This document shows positions 17,472 through 26,612 of a DNA stretch of 64,000 nt, piece by piece. The notes under the pieces were generated by a model, which was not told the DNA's origin, did no database searches, and worked only from the letters and a program-made list of their open reading frames with translations. A program made the translations under genes and the position numbers. Positions within the stretch are counted from its first letter, which is position 1. Each line of letters starts with the position of its first letter. The DNA is from Acetobacterium wieringae (lineage in GTDB: Bacteria; Bacillota; Clostridia; Eubacteriales; Eubacteriaceae): NCBI RefSeq assembly GCF_001766835.1, contig NZ_LKEU01000037.1, positions 143,146 to 207,145 on the forward strand. Direction: 5' to 3'.

Positions 17472-17990
17472 GAATTCTGCTCTGGTGATCGAATAAGCTT
17501 TGACATCCAGGATTTCACCGGTGTAGATCTTGTCCGCCTGCCGGATTGTTCCTTCATAATGAAAACCACATTTTTCAATCACCCGCTGGGATCCGAAGTT
17601 TTCCGGATAATGCACCACTGAGATCAGACCCAGACCCAGGGTATCAAAGCCATAGGCCAGCACGGCTCTGGCCGCTTCGGTCATGATGCCCTGCCCCCAG
17701 AAATCCTCACTGAGCGCGTAGCCGAGCATCCGGGCCTGGTCATTCTGACGATGAGGGTCCTCGATTAATCCGATTGAGCCGATAATCTGGTAGTCTTTTT
17801 CAATTCCCCAGATATTTTCCTGGCCCACAAAGATCGTCTTCATAATTTCTTGTGTTTCTTCAATGCTTTCATGAGGTTTCCAGCCAGCCCGCGGGCCAAC
17901 ATTCGGGCTTTTTGAATAAGTAAAAACATCATCTGTGTCAGCCATGGTTAACGGTCGCAATTTCAGGTTTTTGGTAATAATGTAATTCAT
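17466..17990 (-). CDS. GNAT acetyltransferase, RimJ/RimL type
   Basis: 174 residues with the start L-R-P-L-T-M-A-D near residue 11 and the acetyl-CoA loop D-F-W-G-Q-G-I-M-T-E-A near residue 92. The closing pattern F-G-S-Q-R-V-I-E-K-C-G-F is typical of ribosomal-protein N-acetyltransferase relatives. Its ATG lies 1 nt after the stop of the prenyltransferase-like gene, so the two are translationally coupled. Substrate unknown. Confidence 0.88.
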   Translation of the reverse strand: MNYIITKNLKLRPLTMADTDDVFTYSKSPNVGPRAGWKPHESIEETQEIMKTIFVGQENIWGIEKDYQIIGSIGLIEDPHRQNDQARMLGYALSEDFWGQGIMTEAARAVLAYGFDTLGLGLISVVHYPENFGSQRVIEKCGFHYEGTIRQADKIYTGEILDVKAYSITRAEFR

Positions 17991-17991
17991 T

Positions 17992-18840
17992 TTAGTCCAA
18001 CTCCATATTTTTAATAATCTCTTGATATCGTGCCGTGGCAGCTTCCGATGGTTTGCCTTTTTGACAGATCGTAAGCCCCCTCAGTTTGCGATTGGGACGC
18101 TCGACAATCATCCGGCCCTGACTATCCAGCTTCTGCTGTAACGCTACCAAGGCTTCGCTAAAGCGTTTGTCTTGCCGGGCTTTTTCGTAGAAAGACAGCA
18201 CATAGACATAATAAAACAGGTTGTAGCGCAAAAACGGATATTCCACCTGCATAAATAATTTGCCAATGCCATAGTGACAGGGCCCCACCGGCATCTTCAC
18301 AGTCCAGTGATCCAGCAGGGTTTCAACTGCCCGGTCAAGATCAACGATGCGAGCCGCTCCCGCATGAAAACCGGCCAGACGAAAAGCATCCAAGGCCAGC
18401 AGAGTCACATTAGGATTTGACGCATCAGTTTCGGGGCCATGACCATAGATAAATTTGTTGCAGCGCCAGCCACCGTCATCGTAGCGGTCAGCAAGCAGAT
18501 AATTCAGTGCGTCCTGAACCCGGGGATGACTGGCGTAACCATTGCGACACAGACCGGCCACCCCATGGGCGGTATGACAGGGATAGATTGCACCTTTGGG
18601 GGCAATCCGCACCCGACCGTCGGCTCTTATGGCTTTCAGAACCAGCTCCGCCGCCCCTTGCAGGGCTTCATGATCCCGAGGCACGTTAAGTTCACTGATG
18701 ATCATCAGTGCGGTCAGGGTACTGATCGGTTTTTCAATCCCCAGGCGGCCGTCCGGGGTTGCCCAGAAATCGGCGCCATTATCATGGCGGGTGGCCAGGA
18801 TCTGCTCCCAATCCGTTTGACTTTTATTTTTAATTATCAT
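17992..18840 (-). CDS. Prenyltransferase/terpene-cyclase-like alpha-alpha barrel protein
   Basis: 282 residues. Repeats of the prenyltransferase/squalene-cyclase toroid are visible: the D-D-G-G-W-R-C motif near residue 130 and a D-A-S-N-P-N-V-T-L-L-A-L-D-A-F-R helix near 150. No D-x-D-D-T-A cyclase acid motif is seen, so a cyclase activity is doubtful. Similar stand-alone proteins occur in clostridia with unknown role. It is coupled to a GNAT gene downstream and preceded by a methyltransferase gene 45 nt upstream on the same strand. Confidence 0.68.
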   Translation of the reverse strand: MIIKNKSQTDWEQILATRHDNGADFWATPDGRLGIEKPISTLTALMIISELNVPRDHEALQGAAELVLKAIRADGRVRIAPKGAIYPCHTAHGVAGLCRNGYASHPRVQDALNYLLADRYDDGGWRCNKFIYGHGPETDASNPNVTLLALDAFRLAGFHAGAARIVDLDRAVETLLDHWTVKMPVGPCHYGIGKLFMQVEYPFLRYNLFYYVYVLSFYEKARQDKRFSEALVALQQKLDSQGRMIVERPNRKLRGLTICQKGKPSEAATARYQEIIKNMELD

Positions 18841-18885
18841 CGCTGGACTCTCCTTCTAATTATGATTTTAGAGCTAAGTTTTATT

Positions 18886-19518
18886 TTAAATGTGCTCATT
18901 CTTGCTCAATACCATTACCTGACTGTAATCACAATGAATTGTTTGTATCATTTCAAAACCAAAGCGAAAAAGATACTGATCCATCTCAGTTTTAAGAAAA
19001 TCCTCAAATCCTGCGGGTTCGGTTTTTTTAACGAGATAAAACAAAATCCGTTGAACCAGGCTGACTGGTTCCTCCCATTCCACGACAATCAGTTTTCCGG
19101 TATTTTTCAAGACTCTTCTGGCCTCCCCAAGCAGCTTGCCCGCCAGAGCCAGGCTTAACTCGTGCAGCACCAGCGATATCAGCACCACATCAAATTCCTC
19201 GTTTGAAAATTGCAGGTTGGCCGCATCCATCTGAAGTAGCTTGACGTTGGATATCTCTGCTTGCTCCCATTTTGCTACGGCTTTTTTAAGCATCGCAGTC
19301 GAAAGATCAATCCCGATCACTTTGGCATTTCTTCTGGCCCCGGCAATGGCAAAGGCATTAGTCCCGGTGCCGGTACACATGTCCAGAACTTTTAATGGTT
19401 CTTCTCCTAATACGGAAATGACGGCATTGCGGGGACTGGAGGCCGCCTTTCTAAAGTAAGTCCGATCTAATATATCGTAGACCTTGGCATTAAATTGGTA
19501 GTTTTCATCTGCCCCCAT
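18886..19518 (-). CDS. Class I SAM-dependent methyltransferase (UbiE/Methyltransf_11 type)
   Basis: 210 residues. Motif I V-L-D-M-C-T-G-T-G-T-N lies near residue 45, the acidic SAM ribose residue in V-I-G-I-D-L-S near 72, and motif IV/V D-V-V-L-I-S-L-V-L-H-E-L near 110. Resembles small-molecule or quinone-like methyltransferases; no quinone pathway is expected in this organism, so the substrate is open. It may be cotranscribed with the two downstream genes. Confidence 0.86.
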   Translation of the reverse strand: MGADENYQFNAKVYDILDRTYFRKAASSPRNAVISVLGEEPLKVLDMCTGTGTNAFAIAGARRNAKVIGIDLSTAMLKKAVAKWEQAEISNVKLLQMDAANLQFSNEEFDVVLISLVLHELSLALAGKLLGEARRVLKNTGKLIVVEWEEPVSLVQRILFYLVKKTEPAGFEDFLKTEMDQYLFRFGFEMIQTIHCDYSQVMVLSKNEHI

Positions 19519-19594
19519 TTTTTCTCACTTTCATTCACAAGTATGTGTTCTGCCTAACTGACACAGTCAAGCAGTTTTTTTATGTTTCACTTCA

Positions 19595-21058
19595 TCAACT
19601 TTCATCGCTGCTGTATTCCCTGATTATGGACTCGATCCCGGCAATGGTTTCCTCTCTGCCAAGAACATAATCGCTGGTGGGCAGACTGTTAAAGAACTCT
19701 TCAAAGGCATTGATGATGTTGACTTCGTTAATTGCCAGGTGCTTAAAGATGGTTTCGTTACCCCGTTGATAATGAAGAATCAGCCGGAGCGTCGGGTCTT
19801 CATTGGAAAATTCCACTGCCGAATTCATAAACAGCCGGTCCTCGTTGATGGCATAGCATTTTCTTTCACTGGCAACCAAATCAGCATGCAGTTGCTTAAT
19901 CAGCTGCAGCCTTTCTGCAGGCGCAAAAGGGTAAACCATCTCTTCCGGCAGATAGATGTAGCCATCCTCCATGAATTGCCGCAAATATTTCAGGGAAAAG
20001 ACATCCACCATCCCCTTATTATCGGCCCGGAATTTATCATAAAAAGGAAGCACCGCCGCAAGCAGGGCCTCAAAATAAGGGAAATCACGGTTTAGCTGTT
20101 TTTCGATCATCTCATCGGTGAAATAACGGGAAAAACAGGGGATCGGTTGCATCACAAGTTTGGTGGGAAGAGCGTCCTCCAGGGCGTAAATCTCAAAAAG
20201 ATCCCGACTGCCATGAATAAACGGAGCACTATTGTCTAAAAGATCTGAAAAATATCCATCATAGACCTGATAAAGCCCCGCATCCTGGTATACAACTGCG
20301 GTGGCGAGATCCTTTGACAGGGTGATCAATCGATTTGAGGTTAGCAGATAATACGGGAACACCCCACCATCAACTGGATGCCAGTCGGATGGTCGGTAAT
20401 AGAAACGGGATTGGTAATCGACATTGTCAAGCAGCGAAAGCGCCGCCAGTTTTTTAAAGGCCAGCAGACTTTGATCGGCCTCCGATTGACTACAATTTTT
20501 GGGGAAACTAACGATATCCTGTAACACCAGATTTTTTCCGGAGCCCATCATTTGCTGAAAAATGTAATCATAGACGACATCCCAGTCATAGGGAATGACC
20601 TGCCGGATTTGTGGCGTCGAACTGGCAAAAATTTCGCAGTCAATGGCGCTTTCCACCAGTCGTAGTACATTGGCATGTCCACTCACAATCTCCATGCCAT
20701 CGATTAACGAACTTTTTACAACTGCACCATTTTTTAAACCGATTTCTTTAGAAAAGGGAATGGTATGTTCGGTTAGTTCAGCAATCGTTTCGATCAGGTC
20801 GACGATGGCTTTCCGGTTATAATAGTTTCGTTGGCCAATGGTTTCCATTTCCAGGACATTTTTCAGTTCCTCTTCTTCCGCTGCCGACAGCCGTAACGCT
20901 TTGCACAGGCCACTAAAAATCTTTTTAGAAGGCAGGCGCTCGCCAGATTTTACCCGCTGCAGGGTTGTCCGGTCGATCTTGCCGATCTCCGCCAAAGCCT
21001 GTACCGTTTCGCCGCTATCGACAATCAATTCTTCTATTCTTTGCGCAAATAATAACAT
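19595..21058 (-). CDS. Large XRE-type HTH regulator with uncharacterised sensor region
   Basis: 487 residues. Residues 1-60 form an XRE-like HTH (V-Q-A-L-A-E-I-G-K-I-D-R-T-T-L-Q-R-V-K-S-G). The remaining 420 residues have no family I recognise; the architecture (HTH plus long soluble domain, no membrane helices) is common among clostridial orphan regulators. It is transcribed alone; no operator was identified. Confidence 0.75.
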   Translation of the reverse strand: MLLFAQRIEELIVDSGETVQALAEIGKIDRTTLQRVKSGERLPSKKIFSGLCKALRLSAAEEEELKNVLEMETIGQRNYYNRKAIVDLIETIAELTEHTIPFSKEIGLKNGAVVKSSLIDGMEIVSGHANVLRLVESAIDCEIFASSTPQIRQVIPYDWDVVYDYIFQQMMGSGKNLVLQDIVSFPKNCSQSEADQSLLAFKKLAALSLLDNVDYQSRFYYRPSDWHPVDGGVFPYYLLTSNRLITLSKDLATAVVYQDAGLYQVYDGYFSDLLDNSAPFIHGSRDLFEIYALEDALPTKLVMQPIPCFSRYFTDEMIEKQLNRDFPYFEALLAAVLPFYDKFRADNKGMVDVFSLKYLRQFMEDGYIYLPEEMVYPFAPAERLQLIKQLHADLVASERKCYAINEDRLFMNSAVEFSNEDPTLRLILHYQRGNETIFKHLAINEVNIINAFEEFFNSLPTSDYVLGREETIAGIESIIREYSSDES

Positions 21059-21166
21059 GCTAAACGCTCCTTAATCTTTTTAAGCTGATAAAGTTAATTT
21101 TTAATCTAAACTTTCTTTTTCCGAACACAAATAATTTTCCCCAAGGCAATACGACTTGAACCAGCC

Positions 21167-21514
21167 TTAATCTTTTTTTCGATAATACTCGATTTTGGCA
21201 TCAAGGTTATAAAGATTTTGGGCCCATTTCTGCTGTTCCGCAACAACGAATATGCGGTGGGCTTCAAGCATTTCCAGTCGTTCGTGGACGGTCTGATCGC
21301 CTTTGGCTCTCAAATCGGCGTATTTTTTAATATTCCGCAATGGCATCCCGGTCTCTTTCAATCGCTGGATGAAACGAATCCATTCAATGTCGTTCTCGTC
21401 ATAGTTACGTCGTCCCCGGGCATCACGGGAAACGGCGATCAATTCCTTCTTTTCATAGTATCTCAGGGTATATTCACTGATCTGAGTCAGTTGGGCCATT
21501 TCGCTAATAATCAT
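21167..21514 (-). CDS. MerR-family regulator (AdhR-like)
   Basis: 115 residues. The N-terminal winged HTH (S-E-M-A-Q-L-T-Q-I-S-E-Y-T-L-R-Y-Y-E-K-K-E-L) and dimerisation helix match short MerR proteins that sense aldehydes or thiol stress. AAAGG lies 7 nt before the chosen ATG at 21514; the ATG at 21517 is adjacent. It is divergent from the CMD gene, with a typical MerR promoter in between. Confidence 0.88.
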   Translation of the reverse strand: MIISEMAQLTQISEYTLRYYEKKELIAVSRDARGRRNYDENDIEWIRFIQRLKETGMPLRNIKKYADLRAKGDQTVHERLEMLEAHRIFVVAEQQKWAQNLYNLDAKIEYYRKKD

Positions 21515-21537
21515 CATAAAACCTTTCAAAAATAGGG

Positions 21538-21568
21538 TTGACTTAGACCATAGTCTAAGCACTATACT
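21538..21568 (+). promoter_or_regulatory. MerR-type promoter of the CMD gene (19-bp spacer, internal dyad)
   Basis: TTGACT (21538-21543), a 19-bp spacer and TATACT (21563-21568). The 18-bp dyad CTTAGACCA-TAGTCTAAG (21542-21559, one mismatch) fills the spacer. Over-long spacers with a central dyad are the hallmark of promoters that MerR proteins activate by DNA untwisting. Confidence 0.82.
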
Positions 21569-21599
21569 GGGATTATAAAGAATTTGGAGGTAATCACAA

Positions 21600-21986
21600 A
21601 TGGATCAAACACGTTATCAAATTGGTGTCGCACAGTTAAAAAAAATTGATGGAGTTGGCGGCGAAAAGGTGATCGAATCGCTGAAAACAATCGCTCCCGA
21701 CTTGGGCAACTACATTATTGAATTTGCTTTTGGCGATATCTACCCCCGGGAAGGTCTCTCCCTTCAGGAACGGGAACTAATCACCATCACCAGCCTATTG
21801 ACCACCGGTGGCTGCGAACCGCAATTGGATGTTCATATCAATGGCGCTTTGAATGTCGGGATTTTGCCAGAGAAAATTATTGAAGCCTTTATTCAATGTA
21901 TCCCCTACACCGGATTTCCAAAAGTTTTAAACGCCGTTGCCGTTGCCAAAGAGGTCTTTGCCGCACGTGACGCCCATAACCAGTAG
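21600..21986 (+). CDS. Carboxymuconolactone decarboxylase family protein
   Basis: 128 residues of the CMD/AhpD-like fold. The family segment with L-S-L-Q-E-R-E-L-I-T-I and C-E-P-Q-L-D-V-H (one Cys and a His, not the C-x2-C of AhpD) is near residues 55-80. Relatives act in detoxification; a one-Cys form suggests a non-peroxidase role. TTTGGAGG is upstream. The divergent MerR regulator and its promoter suggest induction by an electrophile or aldehyde. Confidence 0.86.
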   Translation: MDQTRYQIGVAQLKKIDGVGGEKVIESLKTIAPDLGNYIIEFAFGDIYPREGLSLQERELITITSLLTTGGCEPQLDVHINGALNVGILPEKIIEAFIQCIPYTGFPKVLNAVAVAKEVFAARDAHNQ

Positions 21987-22084
21987 ACTACTGGCATGAG
22001 CTGAGCTATAACCGTTTTTGAGGCGACTGAAATGACCTCTTCTTATAAGCTTTATTTTACGGCAAAAAAGACCGCAAAGTTTAG

Positions 22085-22225
22085 ATATTTGAAAATACAA
22101 TCAGCTTTGGAAAAACCTTCTGCAAGGAGCCAGGCCATCTGGTCATTGAGCGGGGCGGTTTGATTAAAGGAGATGCGGTGATTGGCATCGTAATCCTGAC
22201 TGTATTAGTTGAAAACATCTTATAA
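22085..22225 (+). pseudogene. Possible gene remnant ending in a hydrophobic segment
   Basis: A frame without start codon encodes about 46 residues that look coding (E-R-G-G-L-I-K-G-D-A-V-I-G-I-V-I-L-T-V-L then a TAA at 22223). It could be the 3' end of a decayed gene. The rest of the 430-nt gap (21987-22413) holds nothing I recognise. Confidence 0.25.
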
Positions 22226-22413
22226 ATGCATTGCTTAGCCTCTTTTCGTTTACCTATCATTATACGCCTTTTAATGAAAAATGGCTATGTAAATCAGGTT
22301 CTTTCGGCCATCCTTTACAATTCTGCCATTGACGAACCTCCTTTTTATCGGTACACTTTAAAAAAGACCCATTCCACCAAGAATGGGAAAATCTGCGAAA
22401 GAAGGTCGTCGTC

Positions 22414-23220
22414 GTGCTGGAAAAAATAATCACCTCCCCCCGGGGCACCGTTTTCTACTGGATCGCCCGGCATCAGGATCCCCAGGCAACTTGTCTGGTC
22501 TTTACCCATGGTCTTACTGCCAATCATCGGATGTTTGATCACCAGGTGGCTTCTTTCAGAAAGCATTACACCGTCATCAGCTGGGATCTACCCCTCCATG
22601 GGGCTTCCCGTCCCTATACGGATTTTTCATTTCACCATGCCGCTGCCGATCTGGATGCTATTTTGAATCAGGAAAAGATCCCGGCGGCGGTGCTGATCGG
22701 TCAGTCACTGGGAGGCTATGCCTGTCAGCAGTATGCCCTGGATTTTCCGGACAAGGTGCTGGCTTTTGTGGGAGTCGATACCTCGCCCTTTGGCCCTTCC
22801 TACTATTCCCGGTCAGACCGCTTCTGGGTCCGGCAGGTGGAATGGCTGTCCCGCTGCTACCCCCACGACAAACTGGTGACAGCCATTGCCAAAGGAGCCA
22901 CCCATACCAAACGGGGCTTTGACAACATGATGGCAATGCTGGCTCCCTATGGCAAAGCGGAACTCTGCCGAATCATGGGAACCGCCTATACCAGCTTTCT
23001 CCGGGAAAACTGCGATACGGCCTTTTATTTCCCGGTGCTGCTGACCCTGGGCGAATATGACCGCTTCGGCAAGGTGCCCCAATACAACTGGGCCTGGACG
23101 GCCAAAACCGGTTATCCCCTAAAAATCATTCCCGGGGCCGGCCATAATGCCAATGTCGATAATCCGGTGGTTTTTAATGCCGTGGTTGAGGATTTTCTTG
23201 ATAGCCATCATCTGGTTTAA
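22414..23220 (+). CDS. Alpha/beta hydrolase
   Basis: 268 residues with a GTG start (GAAGG about 9 nt upstream). The catalytic triad is visible: nucleophile in G-Q-S-L-G-G near residue 90, acid in G-E-Y-D-R near 213 and His in G-A-G-H-N-A-N near 240. The oxyanion-side H-G motif is in F-T-H-G-L-T near 31. Cytoplasmic esterase or hydrolase of unknown substrate, 20 nt upstream of a MerR gene and probably cotranscribed with it. Confidence 0.88.
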   Translation: MLEKIITSPRGTVFYWIARHQDPQATCLVFTHGLTANHRMFDHQVASFRKHYTVISWDLPLHGASRPYTDFSFHHAAADLDAILNQEKIPAAVLIGQSLGGYACQQYALDFPDKVLAFVGVDTSPFGPSYYSRSDRFWVRQVEWLSRCYPHDKLVTAIAKGATHTKRGFDNMMAMLAPYGKAELCRIMGTAYTSFLRENCDTAFYFPVLLTLGEYDRFGKVPQYNWAWTAKTGYPLKIIPGAGHNANVDNPVVFNAVVEDFLDSHHLV

Positions 23221-23240
23221 TAAAGGCAAGGAGCAAGGCC

Positions 23241-24104
23241 ATGACAAACGACTCACAAAAACATATCGACGACTTTGACCGTAATAACCAGAGCAATACC
23301 TTTCTAACCGGCGAACTGTTCCGTTACCTTGGTTTTACCCGGGATACCTTACGGCATTATGAGGCCATGGGGTTGATCAAACCGGGACATGACCAGAGTA
23401 ACAACTATCGCCAGTATGGTTTTGATGAAATTTATAAGTTGCTGATTATTGAATTTTATAAAAAAAGAGGTTTCGCCCTGGCGGAAATCAATCAGCTGAT
23501 TGACCAGGATCAGCTCTCCGGCATAACAGAGAATCTGATTGAAAAGCAGGCGGCCATTGAGCTGGCGATTAAAAAACAGCAACAGATGCTGCTAAAATTA
23601 GCTGACACCCAGGCCTTTTGTCAGTCACTGCCGCACCACCTGAATCAGTTTTCCATCCGGAACTTTCCACTGTACGAGATTATCAGTTCCTTTTCGGCGA
23701 TCTCCGCCTTTGATGAATATCAGGAAAAGGTTCTTGCTCATCTTAATCTGGCCGATGAGGATCTGCTGACCAATATGATCCGCTGTGTCACCTTTGATAC
23801 CACCCAGTATCAGGAAACCCAGATGCATCTCGTCGTACCGGCTACCGCTCGGGAAAGCGGCAAAGACTATCTCGATGACGGTCCCTGTCTCCACATTGTG
23901 GTTGAAAGCGGCCGTTACAGCGATGCGGCCAATCAGGTCATAGACAAAACCCGACTGGCCGCTTATCAATGGGCGGCAGAAAACCAGCTCCAGCTAAAGG
24001 GCTGCGTTTATCTGCATGTCCGCCTGATTCTCTTTCACGACAATCTGGAACAGGCCTTCGTGGAAGCCTGGGCGCCAATTGATCAAAATAATCGAACAGA
24101 ATAA
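23241..24104 (+). CDS. MerR-family regulator with large effector domain
   Basis: 287 residues. The HTH (L-T-G-E-L-F-R-Y-L-G-F-T-R-D-T-L-R-H-Y-E near residues 22-42) is followed by a coiled coil and a C-terminal ligand-binding-like region of about 150 residues. GCAAGGAGCAAGG precedes the ATG. A MerR-type promoter with a 19-bp spacer starts 16 nt after the stop codon and drives the flavoprotein pair, so this protein is the likely activator. Confidence 0.86.
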   Translation: MTNDSQKHIDDFDRNNQSNTFLTGELFRYLGFTRDTLRHYEAMGLIKPGHDQSNNYRQYGFDEIYKLLIIEFYKKRGFALAEINQLIDQDQLSGITENLIEKQAAIELAIKKQQQMLLKLADTQAFCQSLPHHLNQFSIRNFPLYEIISSFSAISAFDEYQEKVLAHLNLADEDLLTNMIRCVTFDTTQYQETQMHLVVPATARESGKDYLDDGPCLHIVVESGRYSDAANQVIDKTRLAAYQWAAENQLQLKGCVYLHVRLILFHDNLEQAFVEAWAPIDQNNRTE

Positions 24105-24119
24105 TTTCAAAAATAATGA

Positions 24120-24150
24120 TTGACCTGGGGGCTGCCCCCGGCTTTATACT
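24120..24150 (+). promoter_or_regulatory. MerR-type promoter of the flavoprotein pair
   Basis: TTGACC (24120-24125), a 19-bp spacer and TATACT (24145-24150). The spacer holds the GC dyad GGGGGC-T-GCCCCC (24127-24139). Same architecture as the CMD promoter. Confidence 0.78.
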
Positions 24151-24179
24151 CGAGACATATCATTACTAAGGAGTCAAAA

Positions 24180-24647
24180 ATGAAAACCATGATTGTCCGA
24201 GAATATAATACTGTTATGCTGCCGGATTCGTATTTACTGGATTTGAACACGCACCAGATAAAAGGCTGCTGTGGCTGTTGGACCTGCTGGTGGAAAACTC
24301 CAGGGCGCTGTATCCATCATGATCTGGATTGCTTTTATCATCATTATATCACCGCTGAAAAGGTCACTTTTTATCTCACTGTGTCCCAGGGTTTTATCAG
24401 CGCCAATCTAAAAACTTTGTTTGACCGGATGATTCCCCTGTTTCTGCCCTATACCAATTATGGTTCGGGTGAATCGATGCACGACCCCCGCTATGAGCGG
24501 TATCCGGATATCGAAATTTATTATCAGGATACTTTTTTTAATACGGCAGAAAAACAAATCTTCGAAGATTATCTGCAGCGAACCTTCTACCAGTTTCACA
24601 GCAAAACTATCCACCTGACTGGGGAAACACCCGGGGTGCGATCATGA
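24180..24647 (+). CDS. Flavodoxin-fold iron-sulfur-flavoprotein-like protein
   Basis: 155 residues. The segment G-C-C-G-C-W-T-C-W-W-K-T-P-G-R-C resembles the Cys-rich stretch of NADPH-dependent FMN reductases and iron-sulfur flavoproteins (C-x2-C...P-G-x-C). The usual N-terminal FMN phosphate loop is missing, so it looks like the C-terminal half of such an enzyme; the neighbour supplies a G-S-P-R loop. GGAG precedes the ATG; its stop overlaps the next start (ATGA). Confidence 0.72.
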   Translation: MKTMIVREYNTVMLPDSYLLDLNTHQIKGCCGCWTCWWKTPGRCIHHDLDCFYHHYITAEKVTFYLTVSQGFISANLKTLFDRMIPLFLPYTNYGSGESMHDPRYERYPDIEIYYQDTFFNTAEKQIFEDYLQRTFYQFHSKTIHLTGETPGVRS

Positions 24648-25285
24648 AAACTCTGATGCTAAACGGCTCCCCCCGGGCCGATCACGGGAATACCCAATTA
24701 TTTATTGACCATTTTCAATCAGGTCTGACCACACCACTGCCGGTTCGCTACCTGCTCCGGGAAAACCCGACAACCTTGGCGCTGGCGATGAAAGAGTATG
24801 ACACCATTCTGCTGGTGATGCCACTGTATATTCATGCCATGCCCGGGCTGGTGATGAAGCTTTTTGAAGAACTGAAACCCCAATCCAGCCATCATCAAAA
24901 AATCGGTTTTATTGTCCAGGCAGGTTTTATTGAAAGTGCCACCGCCCGCTATCTGGAAAACTATCTGTCCGCTTTGGCCCACCGCTTGAATTATACCTAC
25001 CTCGGCACCGTCATCAAGGGCGATGCGGCGGCCTGTTCGATCCTGCCGCATTTTTTCTTTGGCAGACTGTTTAAACAGCTTAAAGCGCTGGGTGTCGCGT
25101 ATGAAAAAACCGGGAGCTTCGATCCGCTCCTCGTCAAAAAGCTGGGTAATCCCGTTTATTTATCAAAATTTCAGGTACGGTTATTGGAATCCCGCCTGGT
25201 CAGCCGACTCAATCAGGTTGGTTGGAACTGGATTCTTAAGAGAAATGGTTGTTTTGAAAATCGTTATGATCGACCCTTTCTTTGA
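24644..25285 (+). CDS. NAD(P)H-dependent FMN reductase/flavodoxin-like protein
   Basis: 213 residues starting with the flavodoxin-like phosphate loop L-N-G-S-P-R-A-D-H-G-N-T (residues 6-17) followed by a Y-D-T-I-L-L-V-M-P-L-Y strand that borders the FMN isoalloxazine. It probably forms a complex with the upstream protein, which lacks this loop. MerR-dependent induction suggests a reductive detoxification or redox role. Confidence 0.75.
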   Translation: MKTLMLNGSPRADHGNTQLFIDHFQSGLTTPLPVRYLLRENPTTLALAMKEYDTILLVMPLYIHAMPGLVMKLFEELKPQSSHHQKIGFIVQAGFIESATARYLENYLSALAHRLNYTYLGTVIKGDAAACSILPHFFFGRLFKQLKALGVAYEKTGSFDPLLVKKLGNPVYLSKFQVRLLESRLVSRLNQVGWNWILKRNGCFENRYDRPFL

Positions 25286-25431
25286 TGGATGCCAATGATT
25301 ATCATAAAACGATTATAGCAGGATTTTCTGTTAAAAAATTCGCCATTTTCAGCAAACTCTAGCACCTATTTCCGATTATTATTTAAATCTGCCAAGTGAT
25401 CAGTAAAACCCTTCAAATTTCTGACACCATT

Positions 25432-25459
25432 TTGACATAATTAAAGTTTAACATAATGG
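25432..25459 (+). promoter_or_regulatory. Sigma-A promoter of the polyferredoxin gene
   Basis: TTGACA (25432-25437), 16-bp spacer, TAATGG (25454-25459), 26 nt before the start codon. Confidence 0.5.
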
Positions 25460-25484
25460 GCATACAATTATTGGAGGTATCATC

Positions 25485-26498
25485 ATGGCAAAACCTAAAA
25501 AATTCAACCTGCGGCTGATGGTGCAAGTCTTTTTCTTTGCGCTGATCGCCCTGATTTCGGTCAATAAAACCCTGGCCGCTGTGGGCATCGGGATTCCTTT
25601 TTTATCTACGGCATCCCTGCATGCCCTGTGTCCTTTTGGCGGGGTAGAAACCTTTTTCTCCCTGGTAACAACCGGATTTTTTGTCCCCAAAACCCAGATC
25701 TCTTCAGTGATTTTAATGAGTCTGGTATTTCTGCTGGCGCTGCTTTTTGGTCCGGTTTTCTGTGGCTGGATCTGCCCCTTTGGCGCCTTTCAGGAATGGA
25801 TCGGCAAAATCGGGAAACGCCTTTTTAAGAAACGCTATAATCAGTTTATCCCCGCAAAGTTGGACCGGGTGCTGCGCTATTTACGCTATGGCGTACTGGT
25901 CTGGGTCCTGACAGTGACCGCCGTCTCCGGGGCCCTGCTGTTTGCCAATCTCGATCCCTATCATGCCTTATTCAAATTTTGGACCGGGACGGTGGCCCTG
26001 CCGGCCCTGATCCTTTTAGTCGTGATCACCATCGGTGCCTTGTTTCTGGAACGACCTTGGTGTAAATATGCCTGTCCCTACGGGGCCCTGCTGGGTCTTT
26101 TCAATAAGATCCGAATCTTTAAAATCCGCCGGAAAACCGCTACCTGTGTCAGCTGTCAGAAATGTAGCCGCAGTTGTCCGATGAATATTGATGTTTGTCG
26201 CACTGAGACAGTCACCAGTCTCAGTTGCATCAGCTGTTATGAATGCACCTCGGACCGAAATTGTCCTAAAGCTGAAACCCTGGTGGTTCAGGCCACCAAA
26301 AAAAGCCCCCAGGTTTCCATTACCGTGGTGGCCATTGTGATGCTGACCGTCTTTATCGGCGGAATTTTCGGAACAATAGCCCTGGGCGTCTGGGATTCAA
26401 AAACCCAAGAACCAGGATCGGGGGGCAAAAACAACGGCGGCGGACAAAAACAACAAGTGGAAATGCAAGAAGAAGACCAGGACAAGATTTCGGATTAA
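25485..26498 (+). CDS. Membrane-bound polyferredoxin, NapH/NosR-like
   Basis: 337 residues with about five membrane helices. The two conserved loops C-G-W-I-C-P-F-G (near residue 91) and C-K-Y-A-C-P-Y-G (near 195) are followed by C-V-S-C-Q-K-C-S-R-S-C-P and C-I-S-C-Y-E-C (near 225-255), giving two [4Fe-4S] clusters on the cytoplasmic side, and a charged tail. Such proteins move electrons across or along the membrane. No partner (FMN-binding protein or reductase) is adjacent, so the acceptor is unknown. Confidence 0.85.
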   Translation: MAKPKKFNLRLMVQVFFFALIALISVNKTLAAVGIGIPFLSTASLHALCPFGGVETFFSLVTTGFFVPKTQISSVILMSLVFLLALLFGPVFCGWICPFGAFQEWIGKIGKRLFKKRYNQFIPAKLDRVLRYLRYGVLVWVLTVTAVSGALLFANLDPYHALFKFWTGTVALPALILLVVITIGALFLERPWCKYACPYGALLGLFNKIRIFKIRRKTATCVSCQKCSRSCPMNIDVCRTETVTSLSCISCYECTSDRNCPKAETLVVQATKKSPQVSITVVAIVMLTVFIGGIFGTIALGVWDSKTQEPGSGGKNNGGGQKQQVEMQEEDQDKISD

Positions 26499-26612
26499 CT
26501 TGAAACGATCGATTTTCTACCCGCTGATTTAACAACTGTCACAAGACGGATTAGCTTAAATATAAATTGTTTATAAGCGTATACGAATTTTATACAAACG
26601 TTTACAGCTTGT

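Noticed and set aside
18439..19158. A 239-codon plus-strand frame opposite the prenyltransferase-like and methyltransferase genes
   Set aside because: It spans two well-supported minus-strand genes and the gap between them; composition and motifs support only the minus strand.
22226..22429. 67-codon plus-strand frame before the alpha/beta hydrolase
   Set aside because: No binding site, overlaps the hydrolase start, no recognisable sequence.
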